Below are positions 4,979 to 12,334 of a DNA stretch of 14,942 bases, one piece after another. Location of the stretch: positions 1 through 14,942 of the forward strand of contig JAEWAC010000341.1 in the NCBI GenBank assembly GCA_023391895.1, read 5' to 3'. The notes below the pieces were generated by a model, which was not told where the DNA came from, made no database searches, and saw only the letters and a program-made list of their open reading frames with translations. The DNA comes from Bacteroidota bacterium (lineage in GTDB: Bacteria; Bacteroidota; Bacteroidia; Chitinophagales; Chitinophagaceae). The translations under genes were made by a program, and so were the position numbers. Within the stretch, counting starts at the first letter, position 1; every line of letters begins with the position of its first letter.

Positions 4979-7129
4979 ATGTCAGTAATCCAGAACATCA
5001 GGGACAAGTATGCTCGTGTAGCAGTTATAGCCATTGGATTGGCTCTTTTAGGCTTTATCATGATGGATGCCTTTACCGGCCGCAGCAGTTTATTTGGCGG
5101 TCACTCCACCACCCTGGGTAGTGTAAACGGTAAAAAAATTGATTATGTCCAGTTTTCCAACAAGGTCAAAATGCAGGAAGAAATGGCGCAGCGGCAAGGT
5201 TACGAACTCAACGATGCCACCCGCCAGCAAATTATGGAAAGTGTGTGGAGCAGCGAGGTAAACCGGGTGCTGCTGGAAGACGAAATTGAGGAACTGGGTT
5301 TGACCGTGGGCAGAAAAGAAGTGAACGACATGCTGTTTGGCCATAATCCCCCGGCCGACCTCAGACAAGGTTTTACCGATCCTAAAACCGGTGTATACAA
5401 CGCCTTGCAGGCCCAGCAGTATTTTAACGAGTTAAAGAAAAGCGGTACACCGGAGCAAAGGGCCCAGATGAACCAGTTCCTGGAGAGCCTGGAATACCAG
5501 CGCGTGGTAGAAAAATACACCTCTTTATTATCGCATAGCGTGTATTATGCCAAGTGGTTTTTAGAAAAACAAAATGCCGACAACAGCCTCATCGCTAACG
5601 TATCTTATATAGGCGTGCCGTATACTTCTATTTCCGACAGTGCCGTAAAAATCACCGATAAGGAAATCCAGGCCTATATCAACGATCATAAAAAGGACTT
5701 TGAGCAAAAAGAAGCCAGCCGGGCTATCTCCTATGTTACTTTTAGTGCTGCTCCTACCTCGGCCGACAGCGCTGCCGTGCTGGACCAGGTACAAAGCCTG
5801 AAGCCCCAGTTTGAAACCGCTGAAGACGCAGCCGCCTTTATTGCACAGCAGGGCAGCACCATTGATTTTTATGATGTGTACCTGGCCAAGTCCAAAATCC
5901 AGGTGCCCAACAAAGATTCTATCCTGGCCCTGCCGCAAGGTGCCGTGTACGGACCTTACCTGGAAGGCCACACCTATGTACTGGCTAAAATGCTGGGTTC
6001 CCGCCTCCTGCCCGACTCTGTAAAAGCCCGTCATATATTAATAGGTACCGTGGATCCGCAAACCGGCCAGCCCTTAACACCCGACAGTGTGGCCAAGGTA
6101 AAAGCCGACAGCATTGCCGCAGCCATTCGTGGCGGTGCCAACTTTGATACACTGGAAACCCGCTACAGCACCGACCAGGCTGCCCACCAGCAAAAAGGCG
6201 TAATGACCTTTTCTTCTGCCGACATCCAGGGACAAGGCTTTGCCAAAGAGTTTGGCGACTTTATCCTTTTAGAAGGCAAGCCCGGCGATAAAAAAGTGGT
6301 AAAAACCCAGTTTGGCTATCACTACATCGAAATCATGGAGCACAAAGGTGTAGAGCCGCACTATAAGATAGCTTATTTTGCCAAGCCGATTGTGGCCAGC
6401 AACGAAACCGACGCCAACGCCAACAACCAGGCCAGCCTGTTTGCGGGAAACAGCCGCAACCTGAAAGCGTTTAACGAAAACTACGAAAAAGACCTGAAGG
6501 CCAAAGGCGTACCCAAGCTGATTGCTACCGACATCCGTCCTACCGATTATTCGGTGAACGGCCTGGGCTCTTCCCGCGAGTTTGTAAAAGCAGTATACGA
6601 AGCCGACAAAGGCGACGTATTACAACCCTACCGTGTGGGTGATGCTTACGTGGTAGCCACCGTAACCGAGGTATCCGATGCCGGCGAGGTAAGCGTGGCC
6701 AAAGCCAGGAGCGTGGTAGAACCCGTACTGCGCAACCAGAAAAAAGCAGAACAGATCAAGCAGAAATTAGGCAAGATCACCACCCTGGAAGCCGCTTCTA
6801 CCGCTATGGGCCAGCCGGTACAAAATGTAGACAGCCTGCGCTTTAATGGTGAAAGAAACCCTGCTTTAGGCTATGAGCTGAGAGTATTGGGTGCTGCGTT
6901 CAACCCGGCCAACAAAGGCAAAGTAGTACCGGAAGCCCTGGAAGGCCAGGCAGGTGTGTATGTGCTGCGTGTGGATAACGTAGGTACAACACCGGTAATG
7001 GCCGGCGATATTGACCAGCAACGCCAAATGCTGCAGATGCAGGCCCGCCAGGGTATGCAGTACCGTCCGCCTACCGAAGTGCTGAAGGAAACTGCCGACA
7101 TCAAAGACAATCGCGCCAAGTTTTTCTAA
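4979..7129 (+). CDS. ppiD: Membrane-anchored periplasmic peptidyl-prolyl isomerase (PpiD/SurA type)
   Basis: A 716-residue chaperone/foldase. An N-terminal transmembrane anchor (about 13-31, VAVIAIGLALLGFIMMDAF) would place the rest in the periplasm. A SurA_N-like helical chaperone region follows (about 46-200, starting LGSVNGKKIDYVQF). A parvulin (PpiC) domain spans about 347-455: VKARHILIG opens it and QFGYHYIEIMEHKG closes it. A long C-terminal region (about 456-716) resembles a second, degenerate rotamase and linker. The layout is PpiD-like and suggests a role in folding outer-membrane and secreted proteins. The start at 4979 is chosen because the promoter ends at 4942; the longer frame from 4913 would begin inside it. 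A stem-loop with T-run at 7147-7175 ends the transcript, so ppiD is probably monocistronic. It is divergent from nadA across the candidate origin. Confidence 0.9.
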   Translation: MSVIQNIRDKYARVAVIAIGLALLGFIMMDAFTGRSSLFGGHSTTLGSVNGKKIDYVQFSNKVKMQEEMAQRQGYELNDATRQQIMESVWSSEVNRVLLEDEIEELGLTVGRKEVNDMLFGHNPPADLRQGFTDPKTGVYNALQAQQYFNELKKSGTPEQRAQMNQFLESLEYQRVVEKYTSLLSHSVYYAKWFLEKQNADNSLIANVSYIGVPYTSISDSAVKITDKEIQAYINDHKKDFEQKEASRAISYVTFSAAPTSADSAAVLDQVQSLKPQFETAEDAAAFIAQQGSTIDFYDVYLAKSKIQVPNKDSILALPQGAVYGPYLEGHTYVLAKMLGSRLLPDSVKARHILIGTVDPQTGQPLTPDSVAKVKADSIAAAIRGGANFDTLETRYSTDQAAHQQKGVMTFSSADIQGQGFAKEFGDFILLEGKPGDKKVVKTQFGYHYIEIMEHKGVEPHYKIAYFAKPIVASNETDANANNQASLFAGNSRNLKAFNENYEKDLKAKGVPKLIATDIRPTDYSVNGLGSSREFVKAVYEADKGDVLQPYRVGDAYVVATVTEVSDAGEVSVAKARSVVEPVLRNQKKAEQIKQKLGKITTLEAASTAMGQPVQNVDSLRFNGERNPALGYELRVLGAAFNPANKGKVVPEALEGQAGVYVLRVDNVGTTPVMAGDIDQQRQMLQMQARQGMQYRPPTEVLKETADIKDNRAKFF

Positions 7130-7146
7130 ATCCGCATAACTTTTAT

Positions 7147-7175
7147 AAAAAGCCATCCTTTGGGGTGGCTTTTTT
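7147..7175 (+). terminator. Intrinsic terminator of ppiD
   Basis: AGCCATCC (7151-7158) pairs with GGGTGGCT (7163-7170) through eight pairs including one G-T wobble, around a TTTG loop. A-rich bases precede the stem and a T-run follows it (7171-7175). It lies 18 bp after the ppiD stop. Confidence 0.88.
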
Positions 7176-7204
7176 GTTTATGGTATCCTTTACACTTAAG
7201 AGAT

Positions 7205-7212
7205 TAAATTTG
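7205..7212 (+). promoter_or_regulatory. -7 element before the DUF2480 gene
   Basis: TAAATTTG matches TAnnTTTG exactly and ends only four bases before the ATG at 7217. A well-spaced -33 TTTG is not evident; the nearest (7173-7176) is 28 bp upstream and inside the ppiD terminator T-run. If used, transcription would start at or next to the start codon. Confidence 0.5.
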
Positions 7213-7216
7213 TAGT

Positions 7217-7729
7217 ATGAGTGACGTATTAGTAAATAAAGTGGCGGCCAGCGGCATTATTACGCTGGATCTGGAAAAATACCTGCCAGCCGCAGTGGTG
7301 GTGACCTTTGATTTAAAAGACCACTTGTTCATGGGGCTGATACTAAAAGAAAAAGACTTTCGCGAAGCCTTGAAAAACCTGAACTGGGAGGTATACCAGG
7401 ATCAATATGTAGCCCTTACCTGCAGCGTGGATGCCATTATTCCTTTGTGGGCTTATATGCTGGTGACGGCCTACCTGCAGCCCTACGCCAAAGAAGTATA
7501 TACCGGCACTGCGGCAGAAATGCAAAAACACCTTTTTTTGCAGAACCTGGCCGCTATCAATATGGACGAACTGACTGACCAGCGGGTGGTGGTAAAAGGC
7601 TGCGGCGATAAAGCCATTGAGGCCTATGCCTATACCGAAATTACCAAACGCCTGCGGCCGGTGGCCAAAAGCATTATGTATGGCGAGCCCTGTAGTACGG
7701 TACCGATTTATAAAAAAAGTAAACCATAA
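7217..7729 (+). CDS. DUF2480 family protein
   Basis: A 170-residue soluble protein without signal peptide or membrane helix. It matches the Bacteroidota-restricted DUF2480 family as I recall it: ITLDLEKYLP near the N-terminus, FDLKDHLFMGLILKEKDFREAL, YVALTCSVDAIIPLWAYMLV in the middle, VVVKGCGDKAIEAYAY, and a C-terminal RPVAKSIMYGEPCSTVPIYKK. The conserved Cys residues in ALTCS, KGCGD and GEPCS could suggest metal or thiol chemistry, but no function is established. The stop codon is two bases before the ATG of the following lipoprotein gene, so the two are probably co-transcribed. A TAAATTTG element four bases upstream of the ATG points to an extremely short or absent leader. Confidence 0.85.
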   Translation: MSDVLVNKVAASGIITLDLEKYLPAAVVVTFDLKDHLFMGLILKEKDFREALKNLNWEVYQDQYVALTCSVDAIIPLWAYMLVTAYLQPYAKEVYTGTAAEMQKHLFLQNLAAINMDELTDQRVVVKGCGDKAIEAYAYTEITKRLRPVAKSIMYGEPCSTVPIYKKSKP

Positions 7730-7731
7730 GG

Positions 7732-8409
7732 ATGCGTAAATTATTGGGTTTTGTAACCGCCATGGTGGTATTCGCCGCCTGTAACAATGAAAGTCAGACC
7801 AACAACGAAGAACCGAAAGATAGTATCGTCTACCAGGAAGAACCGATTCAAAACCAGGTGGTGTTGATACAGCAGTCCTTCCCCGACCTGTTTGCCTATA
7901 TCGACCAGCAGGACTCTTCTTTTACCGCTGACCGTTTTTCGCTTTATGGCGAAAACAAGATCGACTCCCTGCCAGCCATTCGTCTGGAAAATAACCAGCT
8001 GCAGCCGTTTAGGGACATGCTGGTGTACAGCCCCGACAGCTCCCTGGCGGTAGACCTTTTTTCGTACAACTATGTAATTACCAATCGAAATGGTAAACGC
8101 CGTATGGAAGAAGCGGGTCCTGATACGGAAATAGGTTTGGTAGACTTGAAAAACAAAACCCGCAAGCGTATCTTTTTTTCCGGTCCTGGCACTACGGTTT
8201 ACGACGCCCGGTGGGTCAACAACAAAGAGTTGCTGCTGGCCGGTTCGGAAGCGGTGGACAACAACCAGGTGAAGCCCATGGTATGGCAGGTCAACCTGGT
8301 CGATTCTTCCATGCAGGTATATACCTACAACAGCGAAGTAAAGGCGAACATGAAGGGGTATGTAGCCAGCAAAATGAACAACAAACCCCCAGTGCTGCAA
8401 CACCAGTAA
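7732..8409 (+). CDS. Putative lipoprotein of unknown function
   Basis: A 225-residue predicted lipoprotein. The N-terminus (MRKLLGFVTAMVVFAAC) is a short basic-hydrophobic signal ending in Cys17. The -3 residue is Phe rather than the usual Leu, so the lipobox is slightly atypical. The segment after the Cys is Asn/Glu-rich and unstructured (NNESQTNNEEPKD). The mature part has repeated LYGENKID, RNGKRRMEEAG and DARWVNNKELLLAG stretches that suggest beta structure, but I recognise no family. It lies two bases behind the DUF2480 gene, which indicates one operon, and its stop abuts the convergent corA stop at 8410. There is no room for a terminator between them. Confidence 0.8.
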   Translation: MRKLLGFVTAMVVFAACNNESQTNNEEPKDSIVYQEEPIQNQVVLIQQSFPDLFAYIDQQDSSFTADRFSLYGENKIDSLPAIRLENNQLQPFRDMLVYSPDSSLAVDLFSYNYVITNRNGKRRMEEAGPDTEIGLVDLKNKTRKRIFFSGPGTTVYDARWVNNKELLLAGSEAVDNNQVKPMVWQVNLVDSSMQVYTYNSEVKANMKGYVASKMNNKPPVLQHQ

Positions 8410-9507
8410 TCAAAACCAACCCCGCCGCTTGAACAGGACGAGCATAACGACCGGTATCAGCAGCATAAAAGCTACCGCGGTATAAAAGCCCCACTCGTTG
8501 TGGGCCGTGGGTATTACATCAAAGTTCATCCCGAAGATGCCGCCGATAACGGTGGCAGGTGCCAGCAGGCAGGTTACAATGGCCATCACCTTCATCACCT
8601 CGTTCATGCGCAGGTTGACGTTGTTGATGTAGAGGTCCTGCATGCTCACCATAATATCCCGGTAGTTTTCGCTCAGGTCGTGCGCCTGTATAATGTGGTC
8701 GTGCACATCTTTAAAATACTTGGTGGTGCGTTCTTCCAGCAGATCGCTTTCGCTGCGTACAATGGAACCGATCAGGTCTCTTACCGGAGCAATATTGCGT
8801 TTCAGCACAATCAACTCTTTGCGGAACTGGTTGATGCGGGCCAGTGATCGGGTATTGCTTCTGCGGATCACTTCTTCTTCTACCCCCTCAATACATTCTC
8901 CCAGCTTTTCCATCACCAGGAAGTAGTTATCCACAATAAGGTCCAGCATGGTATAACACAGGTAATCGGCGCCCCGCTGCCGCAGCTTGCTGTTGGCCAG
9001 GCGCAGCTTTTCGCGAATGGGGTTAAATACGTCGCGGGTAGGATCTTCCTGAAAAGTAATGACAAAGTTTTTGCCGAGCACAATACTGATCTGTTCGTGT
9101 TCAACAGTTGCTTTTTTTTCGTTGTAGTACAACATGTTGAGCAGACAGTACAAAATGTCGTCTACTTCATCCATCTTGGGTCGCTGGTTCAGGCTTAAAA
9201 TGTCTTCCGTAATCAGCGGGTGAATGCCGTAACGCTGGCTGATGGCTTCTACATCGGCTTTGCGCAAGCCATCGATATTGATCCAGGTAGTACGGTCGCT
9301 GTTATGAAAAAGAAAGCTGTCGGTTATAGACGGCAACACATGTTCGTGCAGTTCCTGGCTGTTGTAATCGTATACGGTGATAAAAACTTTAGGTGCATCT
9401 TTTCGGATGACCTCCGTAACCGGATTAACCGTAAGAATTTCCTTGGTGCGTTGGGTGCCAAACAACACATTAGGAACCAGGTAACGTAAATATTTTTCAG
9501 GACGCAT
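8410..9507 (-). CDS. corA: CorA-family magnesium/cobalt transporter
   Basis: A 365-residue inner-membrane Mg2+ channel of the CorA/MIT family, which acts as a homopentamer. The N-terminal two thirds form the cytoplasmic funnel domain (TWINIDGL, YGIHPLITEDIL, FQEDPTRDVF), followed by the long coiled stalk helix with LARINQFRKELIVLKRNIAPVRDL. Two C-terminal helices follow, the first ending in the signature GMN (326-328), the second ending in a basic KRRGWF tail. All key elements are present. I chose the ATG at 9507; an in-frame GTG at 9519 would add four residues. The stop touches the convergent lipoprotein stop. No Mg2+ riboswitch or obvious -33/-7 promoter is visible in the 54 bp before the next feature. 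Confidence 0.94.
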   Translation of the reverse strand: MRPEKYLRYLVPNVLFGTQRTKEILTVNPVTEVIRKDAPKVFITVYDYNSQELHEHVLPSITDSFLFHNSDRTTWINIDGLRKADVEAISQRYGIHPLITEDILSLNQRPKMDEVDDILYCLLNMLYYNEKKATVEHEQISIVLGKNFVITFQEDPTRDVFNPIREKLRLANSKLRQRGADYLCYTMLDLIVDNYFLVMEKLGECIEGVEEEVIRRSNTRSLARINQFRKELIVLKRNIAPVRDLIGSIVRSESDLLEERTTKYFKDVHDHIIQAHDLSENYRDIMVSMQDLYINNVNLRMNEVMKVMAIVTCLLAPATVIGGIFGMNFDVIPTAHNEWGFYTAVAFMLLIPVVMLVLFKRRGWF

Positions 9508-9561
9508 CCGCAAGGCCACAATTTTTTAAGAAAGGTAAAGCATTCTGTGTGAAGCAGTAGA

Positions 9562-9588
9562 TAAAAAGGCGGCCTTTAAAGACCGCCC
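9562..9588 (-). terminator. Intrinsic terminator after the SnoaL-like gene
   Basis: Read on the minus strand, GGCGGTC and GGCCGCC pair through seven bases with one wobble around the loop TTTAAA, followed by TTTTT (plus-strand A's at 9563-9567). It lies 16 bp past the SnoaL-like stop and separates that gene from corA. Confidence 0.85.
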
Positions 9589-9603
9589 TGGTGTTGTAGA
9601 ATA

Positions 9604-10047
9604 TTATTGTGTGGAAGCCTGTGGCGGCCTGTCGCTGTTCCAGATGTCGCGGTATATTTTCAACTGGCCGTTTTCCTGTCGCCACACTACCAGGTATTTG
9701 CCATTATCCACAATCTGGTTGCCGTCACTCACCTCGTAGGTGCCGGTCTCAATGATATCATCAGGGCCACCAAACACCTCAGTCGATTTTAGTGTAATGG
9801 TTTTAACTCCCATACCGGGCAAAGCAGCAAAAAAGGCACCTGCCTGCTCACGCTGGTTAATCATTTCGCCATGGGGCGGGTATGCTTTTGCCTGCGTGTG
9901 ATACAAACTGGTGATCATTTCGGCATTTCCTTTTTCAACAGCCTGGCCAAATCGTTCGTTGTTGGTGGCTATTTCGGCTTGTGCGGCCCGCACGTCAAAA
10001 GCGGTAATGGATGAAGTCTCAGCAACACTGTTGAATAGCTTTTTCAT
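9604..10047 (-). CDS. SnoaL/DUF4440-like (NTF2-fold) protein
   Basis: A 147-residue protein. After a short N-terminal extension it has the pattern of the NTF2-fold superfamily: a helix with NNERFGQAVEKGNAEMITSLYHTQAKAYPPHGEMI (the DUF4440-type opening), a helix QREQAGAFFAALPGMGVKTITLKS, and strands IIETGTYEVSD, GKYLVVWRQENGQLKIYRDIWNSDRP. Such proteins include small hydrolases, isomerases and binding proteins; the catalytic role here cannot be named. There is no signal peptide. The ATG at 10047 is preferred over the upstream TTG at 10053. Two CAATTG hexamers (10051-10056 and 10074-10079) lie in the upstream region. The gene has its own terminator and so is probably monocistronic. Confidence 0.78.
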   Translation of the reverse strand: MKKLFNSVAETSSITAFDVRAAQAEIATNNERFGQAVEKGNAEMITSLYHTQAKAYPPHGEMINQREQAGAFFAALPGMGVKTITLKSTEVFGGPDDIIETGTYEVSDGNQIVDNGKYLVVWRQENGQLKIYRDIWNSDRPPQASTQ

Positions 10048-10133
10048 ATGCAATTGTTTTATTATAAGTTAAGCAATTGCCTCCAGAAATAAAAGCTATC
10101 GGATAAGTGATACTCAACTGCCGGTATTACAGG

Positions 10134-10832
10134 CTATTGCAAGGAGTTGTAATATACCAGCAGAGCTTCCATCTGCTCATCAAGCGGCAGCGAAGGGCTT
10201 ATTTTTTCTTTTATGAATTGTTGCAGGGCTGCTTTTTGATTGGCCAGTACCTGCGGCACTTCTTTTAACTGCCGCACCTGGAACAAGGTGTTATTGTAAA
10301 GAATAAAGTAGTTGGATTTTGTTTTAATAATCTGTTCGGTGGTGGCCGATCCGTACGGTTTTTGCTCAATCAGGGTTTTAGAAAAATATTTGTACAAAGA
10401 TGCCTTGCCGGTGTACAGCCAAAGGTACCAGCCTTTTTTGGCCGAGGCGTGCACCAGGTCGTTGTTCATAAAACGGTACAACACATCGGCGGCCTCATCG
10501 TACAGCACTACTTCGCGTATGGGTACGTTGGCAATCATTTCCCGGTCACGGGCATCTTTGTAGTGCAGGGTATTGTCCAGCAGGTTTACCCTGGCCGAAA
10601 TGTTTTTATAAGTACTGCCATTCTGCAGCACAATGCTGCCTTTCAGCCACTCTTCTTTAAAATAAGGCGAACCTTCTTTCAGCCCCACAAACTTGGCCAT
10701 CTGCACCGGCTCGCCGCCTACACTAAAAAAAGCATTGGCAACATGTTCGTTTTGGTTGACATCAATTACTTGCTGGGCATGGCTGTTATAAAAAATAGCC
10801 GTCAAAAACAGCACAGAAAAAATAGGCTTCAT
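10134..10832 (-). CDS. Secreted protein of unknown function
   Basis: A 232-residue protein with an N-terminal signal peptide (MKPIFSVLFLTAIFYNSHA, likely cleavage after SHA before QQ), so periplasmic or surface-located. The mature part contains LKGSIVLQNGSTYKNISARVNLLDNTLHYKD and VPIREVVLYDEAADVLYRF, a beta-rich pattern I associate with uncharacterised Bacteroidota secreted proteins. The C-terminal quarter (about 183-232) is helical and charged, with LANQKAALQQFIKEKI. No catalytic motif is seen and I do not recognise a named family. The ATG at 10832 starts exactly at the signal peptide; the TTG at 10853 is rejected. The SnoaL-like gene lies downstream on the same strand, 86 bp away, but probably as a separate unit. 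Repeat island 2 begins directly upstream. Confidence 0.75.
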   Translation of the reverse strand: MKPIFSVLFLTAIFYNSHAQQVIDVNQNEHVANAFFSVGGEPVQMAKFVGLKEGSPYFKEEWLKGSIVLQNGSTYKNISARVNLLDNTLHYKDARDREMIANVPIREVVLYDEAADVLYRFMNNDLVHASAKKGWYLWLYTGKASLYKYFSKTLIEQKPYGSATTEQIIKTKSNYFILYNNTLFQVRQLKEVPQVLANQKAALQQFIKEKISPSLPLDEQMEALLVYYNSLQ

Positions 10833-10908
10833 AATATGTATTTGGCTATACAAAATACAACAGGCAATGCAGGGATAAAAGCGCCGGTGCTGTTTATTTT
10901 CTAAAAAT

Positions 10909-10993
10909 TATATGGGGTTTTGAATCACAGATTTCGCGGATTTGAAAAAAGGATTTCACAGATTCGTAAAAACATATGGGGTTTTAAAGAACT
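10909..10993 (-). repeat. Composite AATC.G.GA / CCCATATG repeat, inverted copy
   Basis: Read on the minus strand it gives AAAACCCCATATG, TTTTTACGAATCTGTGA, AATCC, then AATCCGCGAAATCTGTGATT and a second TTCAAAACCCCATA. The minus-strand sequence is nearly the same as plus-strand 3237-3300. It is therefore one composite unit bounded on both sides by the CCCATAT motif. Confidence 0.85.
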
Positions 10994-11043
10994 TGACCGG
11001 GCTCTTACTTTATCATTCTGTTTGCTACGCCATAATACCTTCC

Positions 11044-11075
11044 ACCTGTCATGCCGAACTTCTTTCGACATCTCC
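11044..11075 (+). repeat. Decayed hairpin repeat (TGTCATGCCGAAC...)
   Basis: TGTCATGCCGAACTTCTTTC followed by GACATCTCC is the opposite-strand reading of the copy at 234-262 with several changes. The stem is no longer perfect. Confidence 0.5.
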
Positions 11076-11228
11076 AGCTATAAGGAATTTTCAAGAACTA
11101 AACCAACATTAAGCACTCATAAGGGTATATAGGGTTTTGAAAGACTTGCTGACCGTCAACGATCAACCACCAACGGTTTAACTTTCCAATATCGGGTTTT
11201 GGAGGAGTTTGTTTGGGATGATTTTTGA

Positions 11229-11265
11229 ACCACGGAGACACAGGGACACAGAAGAGCACAGAATA
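11229..11265 (+). repeat. GGAGACACAGGGACACAG short-period purine-rich repeat
   Basis: CCACGGAGACACAGGGACAC continues as AGAAGAGCACAGAAT. The ACACAG word recurs with a period of about 7-8 bp. No matching ORF or RNA structure is seen. Confidence 0.6.
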
Positions 11266-11283
11266 AGGAGGCTGGAGGTGCGG

Positions 11284-11312
11284 GAGATCCCGGCTCAAGG
11301 CCGGGATGACAG
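11284..11312 (+). repeat. Dispersed hairpin repeat (GAGAT-stem-loop-GACAGG), strong copy
   Basis: ATCCCGGC (11287-11294) and GCCGGGAT (11300-11307) form a perfect 8-bp stem around TCAAG, then GACAGG. Stem length, loop length and flanks equal those of copy 1 at 234-262, while the stem bases differ in a compensating way. Confidence 0.8.
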
Positions 11313-11356
11313 GGGTGAGTGTTCTTGTTTATTTGAAAAGCTTTTGGAGTAGAGTA

Positions 11357-11376
11357 CTTCTTTAAAACCCCATATG
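11357..11376 (+). repeat. Lone TTTAAAACCCCATATG motif
   Basis: ACTTCTTTAAAACCCCATAT is the second part of the composite repeat without the AATC part. A variant, TTCAAAAGCCCATACG, follows at 11422-11437. Confidence 0.65.
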
Positions 11377-11470
11377 GACTTTTGAAGCAGTTGGAGAAAT
11401 TGTGTGCTTCGCTGAAAAATATTCAAAAGCCCATACGTCATTACAAAAGAAAAAATGTTATCAACAGCCC

Positions 11471-11510
11471 GGCCTCCCTCTCCAACCGGGGAGGGACCGA
11501 GGGAGGGGCC
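11471..11510 (-). repeat. G/C-rich 40-bp quasi-palindrome, inverted copy
   Basis: The plus strand starts GGCCTCCCTCTCC and ends GGGAGGGGCC. It equals the reverse complement of 2865-2904 apart from a one-base shift in the centre and one or two substitutions. Confidence 0.75.
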
Positions 11511-11606
11511 AAACCTTCAAAAGTTTCACGCTCCTCTTTTTTTCATTTTACCTTTTTCATTTTTCATGCCTTCCGCCCACCGGGGAGGCCGCCGGGTTTG
11601 AAAAGC

Positions 11607-12326
11607 TTACAGCAGGGCGATGGCTTTTTCCAGGTCTTCCGGTGCATCAATTTCCACGCTTACATAATCGGTGAGTACCATACGCAGCGGAATGCCGTTT
11701 TCCAGGTAGCGCAGTTGCTCCAGCTTTTCAATATGTTCCAGGGTAGATACAGGCCATTGGGTAAACTGCATCAAAGCCTGTTTGCGAAACGCATACACGC
11801 CGATATGCTTGTAGTAGGTAACAGGGGTGTTTGGGTTGCGGGGGTGAGGAATCACGCTGCGGCTGAACAGCAGCGAATTGTTGGCCTTATCCACACACAC
11901 CTTTACTGTATTGGGGTTTTGAATGAGTTGTTCGTCGGTTATCACCTGCATCAGCGAAGCCACTTGTACGGATGGCTCTTCAAACTGCTGCAGCAGCTTT
12001 TCCAGCGGTTCCCGTTTTACAAAAGGCGTATCGCCCTGCACGTTTACAATAATGTCCACCTCCATACCGGCCGCGGCTTCTGCAATGCGGTCGGTACCGC
12101 TTTCGTGTTCACCCCTGCTCATCACCACATCCCCGCCAATGGATTTGATTTCCTCGTAAATCAGGTCATTATCGGTCACTACGGTAACAGCATCAAACAG
12201 GCCGGTATTCAGGGTGTTGGTATATACGGTAGCAATCAGGGTTTTGTCGCCCAGCTTTTGCATCAGCTTGGCTGGAAAACGGGTAGCGGCATACCGGGCG
12301 GGTATCATTGCAATTTTTTTTGCCAT
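11607..12326 (-). CDS. kdsB: 3-deoxy-manno-octulosonate cytidylyltransferase (CMP-Kdo synthetase)
   Basis: A 239-residue cytoplasmic enzyme that activates Kdo with CTP to CMP-Kdo for lipid A/LPS inner-core synthesis, which implies a Gram-negative outer membrane. The nucleotidyltransferase signature IPARYAATRFPAKLM is at 8-22, SGTDRIAEA at 76-84, and NVQGDTPF at 95-102 with the metal-binding Asp99. FSRSVIPHPR (154-163), YYKHIGVYAFRK (171-182), LEQLRYLENG (202-211) and VEIDAPEDL with the second metal Asp227 complete the family pattern. One oddity is Thr100 where KdsB usually has Glu after QGD. The length is normal and the ATG at 12326 is unambiguous. Other Kdo genes are not in the window. The sterol-desaturase-family gene lies upstream on the same strand, 112 bp away. 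Confidence 0.96.
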   Translation of the reverse strand: MAKKIAMIPARYAATRFPAKLMQKLGDKTLIATVYTNTLNTGLFDAVTVVTDNDLIYEEIKSIGGDVVMSRGEHESGTDRIAEAAAGMEVDIIVNVQGDTPFVKREPLEKLLQQFEEPSVQVASLMQVITDEQLIQNPNTVKVCVDKANNSLLFSRSVIPHPRNPNTPVTYYKHIGVYAFRKQALMQFTQWPVSTLEHIEKLEQLRYLENGIPLRMVLTDYVSVEIDAPEDLEKAIALL

Positions 12327-12334
12327 GAGTTGAG

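Larger units (their letters stand above)
10833..11606. other. Gene-free repeat island 2
   Basis: About 770 bp between the start of the secreted-protein gene and the end of kdsB without a credible protein. From left to right it holds an inverted composite repeat (10909-10993), a decayed hairpin repeat (11044-11075), a GACCGTCAACGATCAACC word run (about 11150-11177), an ACACAGG-type purine-rich run (11229-11265), a strong hairpin repeat (11284-11312), a lone TTTAAAACCCCATATG motif (11357-11376), the second G/C-rich quasi-palindrome (11471-11510) and TTTTTCATTTTTCAT runs (about 11540-11566). The promoter of the secreted-protein gene should lie at its left end. Confidence 0.7.

Noticed and set aside
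4978..7129. Earlier ppiD start at 4913
   Set aside because: It would begin inside the -33/-7 promoter, and the extra 22 residues are not signal-like; the ATG at 4979 begins the conserved MSVIQNIRDK segment.
7741..8403. 220-codon minus-strand ORF
   Set aside because: It is an antisense shadow of the lipoprotein gene, whose signal sequence and two-base spacing to DUF2480 favour the plus strand.
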